From contig OU612067.1 in NCBI GenBank assembly GCA_914767715.1, positions 7,812,001-7,876,000 on the forward strand: a DNA stretch of 64,000 nucleotides. Reading direction: 5' to 3'. Source of the stretch: Membranipora membranacea. Lineage: Eukaryota > Bryozoa > Gymnolaemata > Cheilostomatida > Membraniporidae. Within the stretch, counting starts at the first letter, position 1. Each line of letters starts with the position of its first letter. A model generated the notes under the pieces. That model had not been told where the DNA came from, made no database searches, and worked only from the letters and a program-made list of their open reading frames with translations. Positions 61,001-64,000 of the stretch are shown one piece after another. The translations under genes were made by a program, and so were the position numbers.

Positions 61001-63713
61001 GTTGAGTTGTGGTGGTATGGGCATCTGCTATATAAAATACCGCCCATGATAAAAACAGTATGTGTGTGGCTCTCAAAATTTTGGGTTCTAAAATATAAAA
61101 ATAACAAATAGCTTATCCATCTTGCAATGTCAATTCAACTACTACGTCTGAGAGCAAATGCTTTAACCTTCTGATCTTCTTTTTGGTGAAGGATTCAGAT
61201 CTCCGGATCATTGAAGGATATCTATGAGTTATTGCTCTGGATCCCTCATTGGGATGCAAGCTCTGGCTTATGTTTCCAATAAACTAACTGCCCCAACGTC
61301 TAAACCTGCAAGCATGAATGTTTTTATTTCCGCACCTCCAGGAGCTGGAATAGCGAACTATTGAAGGAAGCTATGAGGCTTATCGGGCAGGAGATGAGCT
61401 CACTTGATATTGCTGGCTTTACTAAAGACACAAGTGTACAATATAAGGCTAGCCTAGCTGAGACGTTCTTCTATAAACTCTTCTGCTCTGTCAACGACTC
61501 GCTCAAGAACCAGGTCAGTCAGTCAGTCTTACTCTGAAACATTGTGTCATTTGGATGATTCTCAATATTATTCCTCCCCTGACAAGGTTTCCTTAATGAC
61601 CTGTTTTAATATCTCACAGTATGAATGTACAGGCTTTGGCAACATGTGTGTATGCACAACTTTCAATTAAGCCATCGGCAGCATGCAAAATTAAACAAAT
61701 GATCTTTCATATATCCTGGTTCTGGTTGGAGAGCACATATCCTTGATTTTTTTATATTTAATAGACAATGCCAGAGTCAGTGACAAGTTATAATCGCTCA
61801 GAAACAAAGCAGGACCATGGTACCCCAGCTAAGAATGAAGGAGATTGTTTCAAACCAATTCCACACACATCTTCACAACTCCACACTTCTGGTGAAGCCG
61901 TGTATGTGGCTGATATCCCTCATCAATCTGGTGAGGTTTAGCAGCTTTGGTGGTAGCAAATCAAAAAGTCTTACTACCAGAAAACAAACATATAAGCATT
62001 GTTATCAGCTCCAAGTCATAGTTTTGGAACAATTCTTTATGTTCAAACTTAGACTTGTCTTTGATTTGACTGAAACTGTGACACCAGCCAGCTATTTATT
62101 CATACATTTGTGTCTCTCTATCCCGGCAGGAGAGCTTCAGTTATCTCTTGTACTCAGTACAGTAGCCCATGCTGATATTATATCTATTGATACTACTGAG
62201 GCACTAGCTGTACCAGGGGTCAAAGGTTATGTATCAGCTGCTGATGTACCAGGCAGTAATGACTGGGATGGAGAATTAGTCTTCAATGATAAAACGGTGA
62301 GTACTAAATGCTCATAAACTGCTGCGCTAGTAACCCACACTAATTCCTGAAGAAAAGACTTAAGGTTCTTGAAAATCTGAATAAAAATATATGATTGCGA
62401 TATTACCTCAACTAAGATAAAAACATAGTCACAATATTGCTTTTCCTTTAAACAAGTGAGAACAACTTTGGTACATGCACAATATTTGCCTAGGTTACAG
62501 ATTTTTAAAGACTCCTCTCATATACGTAATACATGTGATTGACTATCAATACAACAAATTCTATGTGAGAAATTCATTTTAATCCAAGCTCATGCTATTC
62601 TCAGCAACTCAAACCAGCAAATAATATAGATATGTGAGAAGTAGCTGCAAATTAATAACTTAATCTGTTTCAGGTGCTCTGTGTCGGTCAGGTTATTGGT
62701 GCTATAGTAGCTGAGACAAAGTTACAAGCTCAGATAGCTGCTAAACTAGTCAAAGTGAAATACGAGGAGAAACCTGCAATATTCACCATTCAGGTAAGTG
62801 AGCATGTTTCTTCTCTTTAGAGACTATCACAATAGCAGTAGGAAGAGTACAAATGAGATGGTGGTCACTCTGAGGGTGGGACATGCTCCCTGCCCTAAGT
62901 GCCGACCCTCTGTTGAGATTTTGAGTTCAAACTCTGCAGCAGACTTATGACTACTTGGCTTGTGAGTTGGCGTCACAAGGTTTAATTTTCCTCCTTGCAG
63001 ACAGGGAGCAACATATAGTCGAATTAGAAGTGCTTTTACTGTCATAACTTTCTTTTGGCTGAAATATTGAAAATTAACCCTGAGCCATTACTTTCGTCTG
63101 GATAACCCTCCTTAAATGAAAGGAGAACCATCTCTCCTCCCCTCCTATCCATCTATGTCTGCTCTAAACTTTCTGTTGTGAAAAAACGGAAATGTACCCT
63201 ACCAGCAAAACATATCTGTATCTTCTTTGTGTTGTTTCTGTCTTTAATATAGTTTACAGTAATGTTACTGTGTAGCATCTGAGCTGATGGTTATGACATT
63301 GCATACCTGCTATAGGAAATTAAAAGCATAGTAGCTAAACATAAAATTTTGAAAAAAATTACTTGATAATTAAGCTGATGAGAAATCTTACGCTACATGG
63401 CTGGTTTTTCCTATCTTATGAACGAATATTGAAAGAGTCGACTTCAATGCCCCAGCACAGCTTTTGGTGCTCCAAAGGGTCAATGTTGGGCTTGGTTTCA
63501 AGCTGGTTAGCTGGAGAAACAGCTTTGATAAACCCAATCATATTTTCATGTATGCTTTAACAGGAGGCTATTGAGAAGAACTCATATTTAATACTGAAAA
63601 AACCGGCAGTACTCAGCAGAGGAGATGTAGATACAGCTCTGACAGATTGTGATCATGTGATAGAGGCTGAGATGTACTGTGGTGGGCAGGAGCATTTCTA
63701 TATGGAGACGCAG
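55030..63713 (+). CDS. XDH: Molybdo-flavoenzyme copy B, exons 1-16 (continues past window end)
   Basis: Sixteen exons encode the first 730 residues: 55030-55071, 55284-55341, 55716-55812, 56696-56804, 57016-57142, 57389-57600, 58088-58226, 59178-59422, 59757-59960, 60292-60393, 60881-60960, 61342-61513, 61765-61930, 62130-62296, 62674-62793, 63564-63713. Every intron phase equals that of copy A; only exons 6, 13 and 16 differ, each by one codon. Both iron-sulphur clusters have all eight Cys ([18 protein letters not shown]). The FAD part reads SVVGN...GKQSD, and the loop by FAD reads [11 protein letters not shown] without the acidic pair of NAD-using enzymes. The last exon ends [11 protein letters not shown], normal for the family. 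The catalytic Mo-site exons lie outside the window, so the substrate pocket cannot be judged. No disruption is seen. Confidence 0.93.
55617..55665. repeat. Short minisatellite in copy B intron 2
   Basis: Three units of tagagacccaa(tgg/cgcctg) in tandem. No further structure. Confidence 0.75.
57149..57173. repeat. (CT)n microsatellite beside copy B exon 5 donor
   Basis: A run of CT begins six bases after the exon 5 donor (gtatca). A pyrimidine tract so close to a donor could bind splicing regulators; copy A has no such run at the matching place. Confidence 0.9.
60435..60658. mobile_element. 224 bp MITE in copy B intron 10
   Basis: Left end ttaagttagccaatgtgtt is matched in inverted sense by the right end aacacattagctaggttaa, with further pairing inside (gctctgat, tgccaggtca) and a palindromic centre (aaagtgagt ... 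ttcactttcaa). No coding frame. Copy A lacks it, so it inserted after the A/B duplication. Confidence 0.75.
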
Positions 63714-63884
63714 GTTTGTCTTGTTGGGAGGAAAAACATCTAAACTGCAGTTATTTTCATTTCTAGCAGCTCAATTTTGAAGGAAAGATTGGGTAAGCTT
63801 CAATATCCATGTAATTGCTGGAAAGCTCTGCTATTTGCATCACCTAAGGTAGGGAGAGGGGTCAAAGCATATTGACTTTTAAAT

Positions 63885-63936
63885 TGAGTAGCTCCGCAGC
63901 TTTCCAACGGTATACAGAAAGTTGATATTTTCTGAA
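63885..63936 (+). repeat. Fragment related to the foldback element end
   Basis: Reads gtagctccgcagctttccaa then cggtata and gttgatatt, close to gtagctcggcagctttccac, cggtata and gttgatatt in the right arm end of the 42725-44086 foldback. Probably the end of another copy of that family in copy B intron 16, extending leftward or past the window. Confidence 0.5.
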
Positions 63937-64000
63937 CCCCCATTCCGTCTACAAGTACACCAAGCTGGCCATTCACAAGATTTCAATAAGTAAAGATGCG

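Overview
This is AT-rich animal nuclear DNA, probably from a marine invertebrate. Genes are split by many GT-AG introns, and SINE, LINE, LTR and foldback repeats fill much of the rest. I cannot fix the phylum; the gene set (SMUG1, xanthine-oxidase-family enzymes, a secreted PAN plus F-type-lectin-like protein) fits a lophotrochozoan or other non-insect invertebrate. Gene models were built by hand from splice sites, reading phase and protein family motifs.

Layout. 1-2.6 kb holds diverged repeats. 2.6-6.8 kb (+) is a five-exon secreted protein with a Cys-rich PAN/apple-like domain and an F5/8C or F-type-lectin-like domain. 10.0-26.8 kb (-) is a 28-exon molybdo-flavoenzyme of the xanthine dehydrogenase/aldehyde oxidase family (copy A). 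Its splice phases close perfectly to 1298 residues, but exon 23 is cut by a 1.87 kb non-autonomous LTR retrotransposon with identical 431 bp LTRs and a 4 bp target duplication. Intron 1 carries about 650 bp of pure AAGGC pentamer. 30.5-36.3 kb is a near-full-length non-LTR retrotransposon with duplicated 5' units, one in-frame stop in ORF1 and a frameshift in ORF2. 37.9-44.1 kb is an old 2.25 kb tandem duplication, the second copy carrying a 1.36 kb palindromic foldback element. 44.6-45.1 kb holds another foldback. 49.3-54.3 kb has two tandem SMUG1-type uracil-DNA glycosylase genes (+). 55.0-64 kb (+) is copy B of the molybdo-flavoenzyme, with the same exon structure as A over its first 16 exons and running off the window.

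Copies A and B face away from each other, with the LINE, the foldbacks and the SMUG1 pair between them. The most notable result is in copy A. All iron-sulphur cysteines and the catalytic Glu are kept, but substrate-pocket positions that define xanthine dehydrogenase and aldehyde oxidase are changed (His for Glu802, Lys for Arg880, Leu for Phe914, His for Gln1040, bovine numbering), and the NAD-side acidic loop is lost in both copies. This suggests a molybdo-flavoenzyme subfamily of unknown substrate rather than an ordinary xanthine dehydrogenase.
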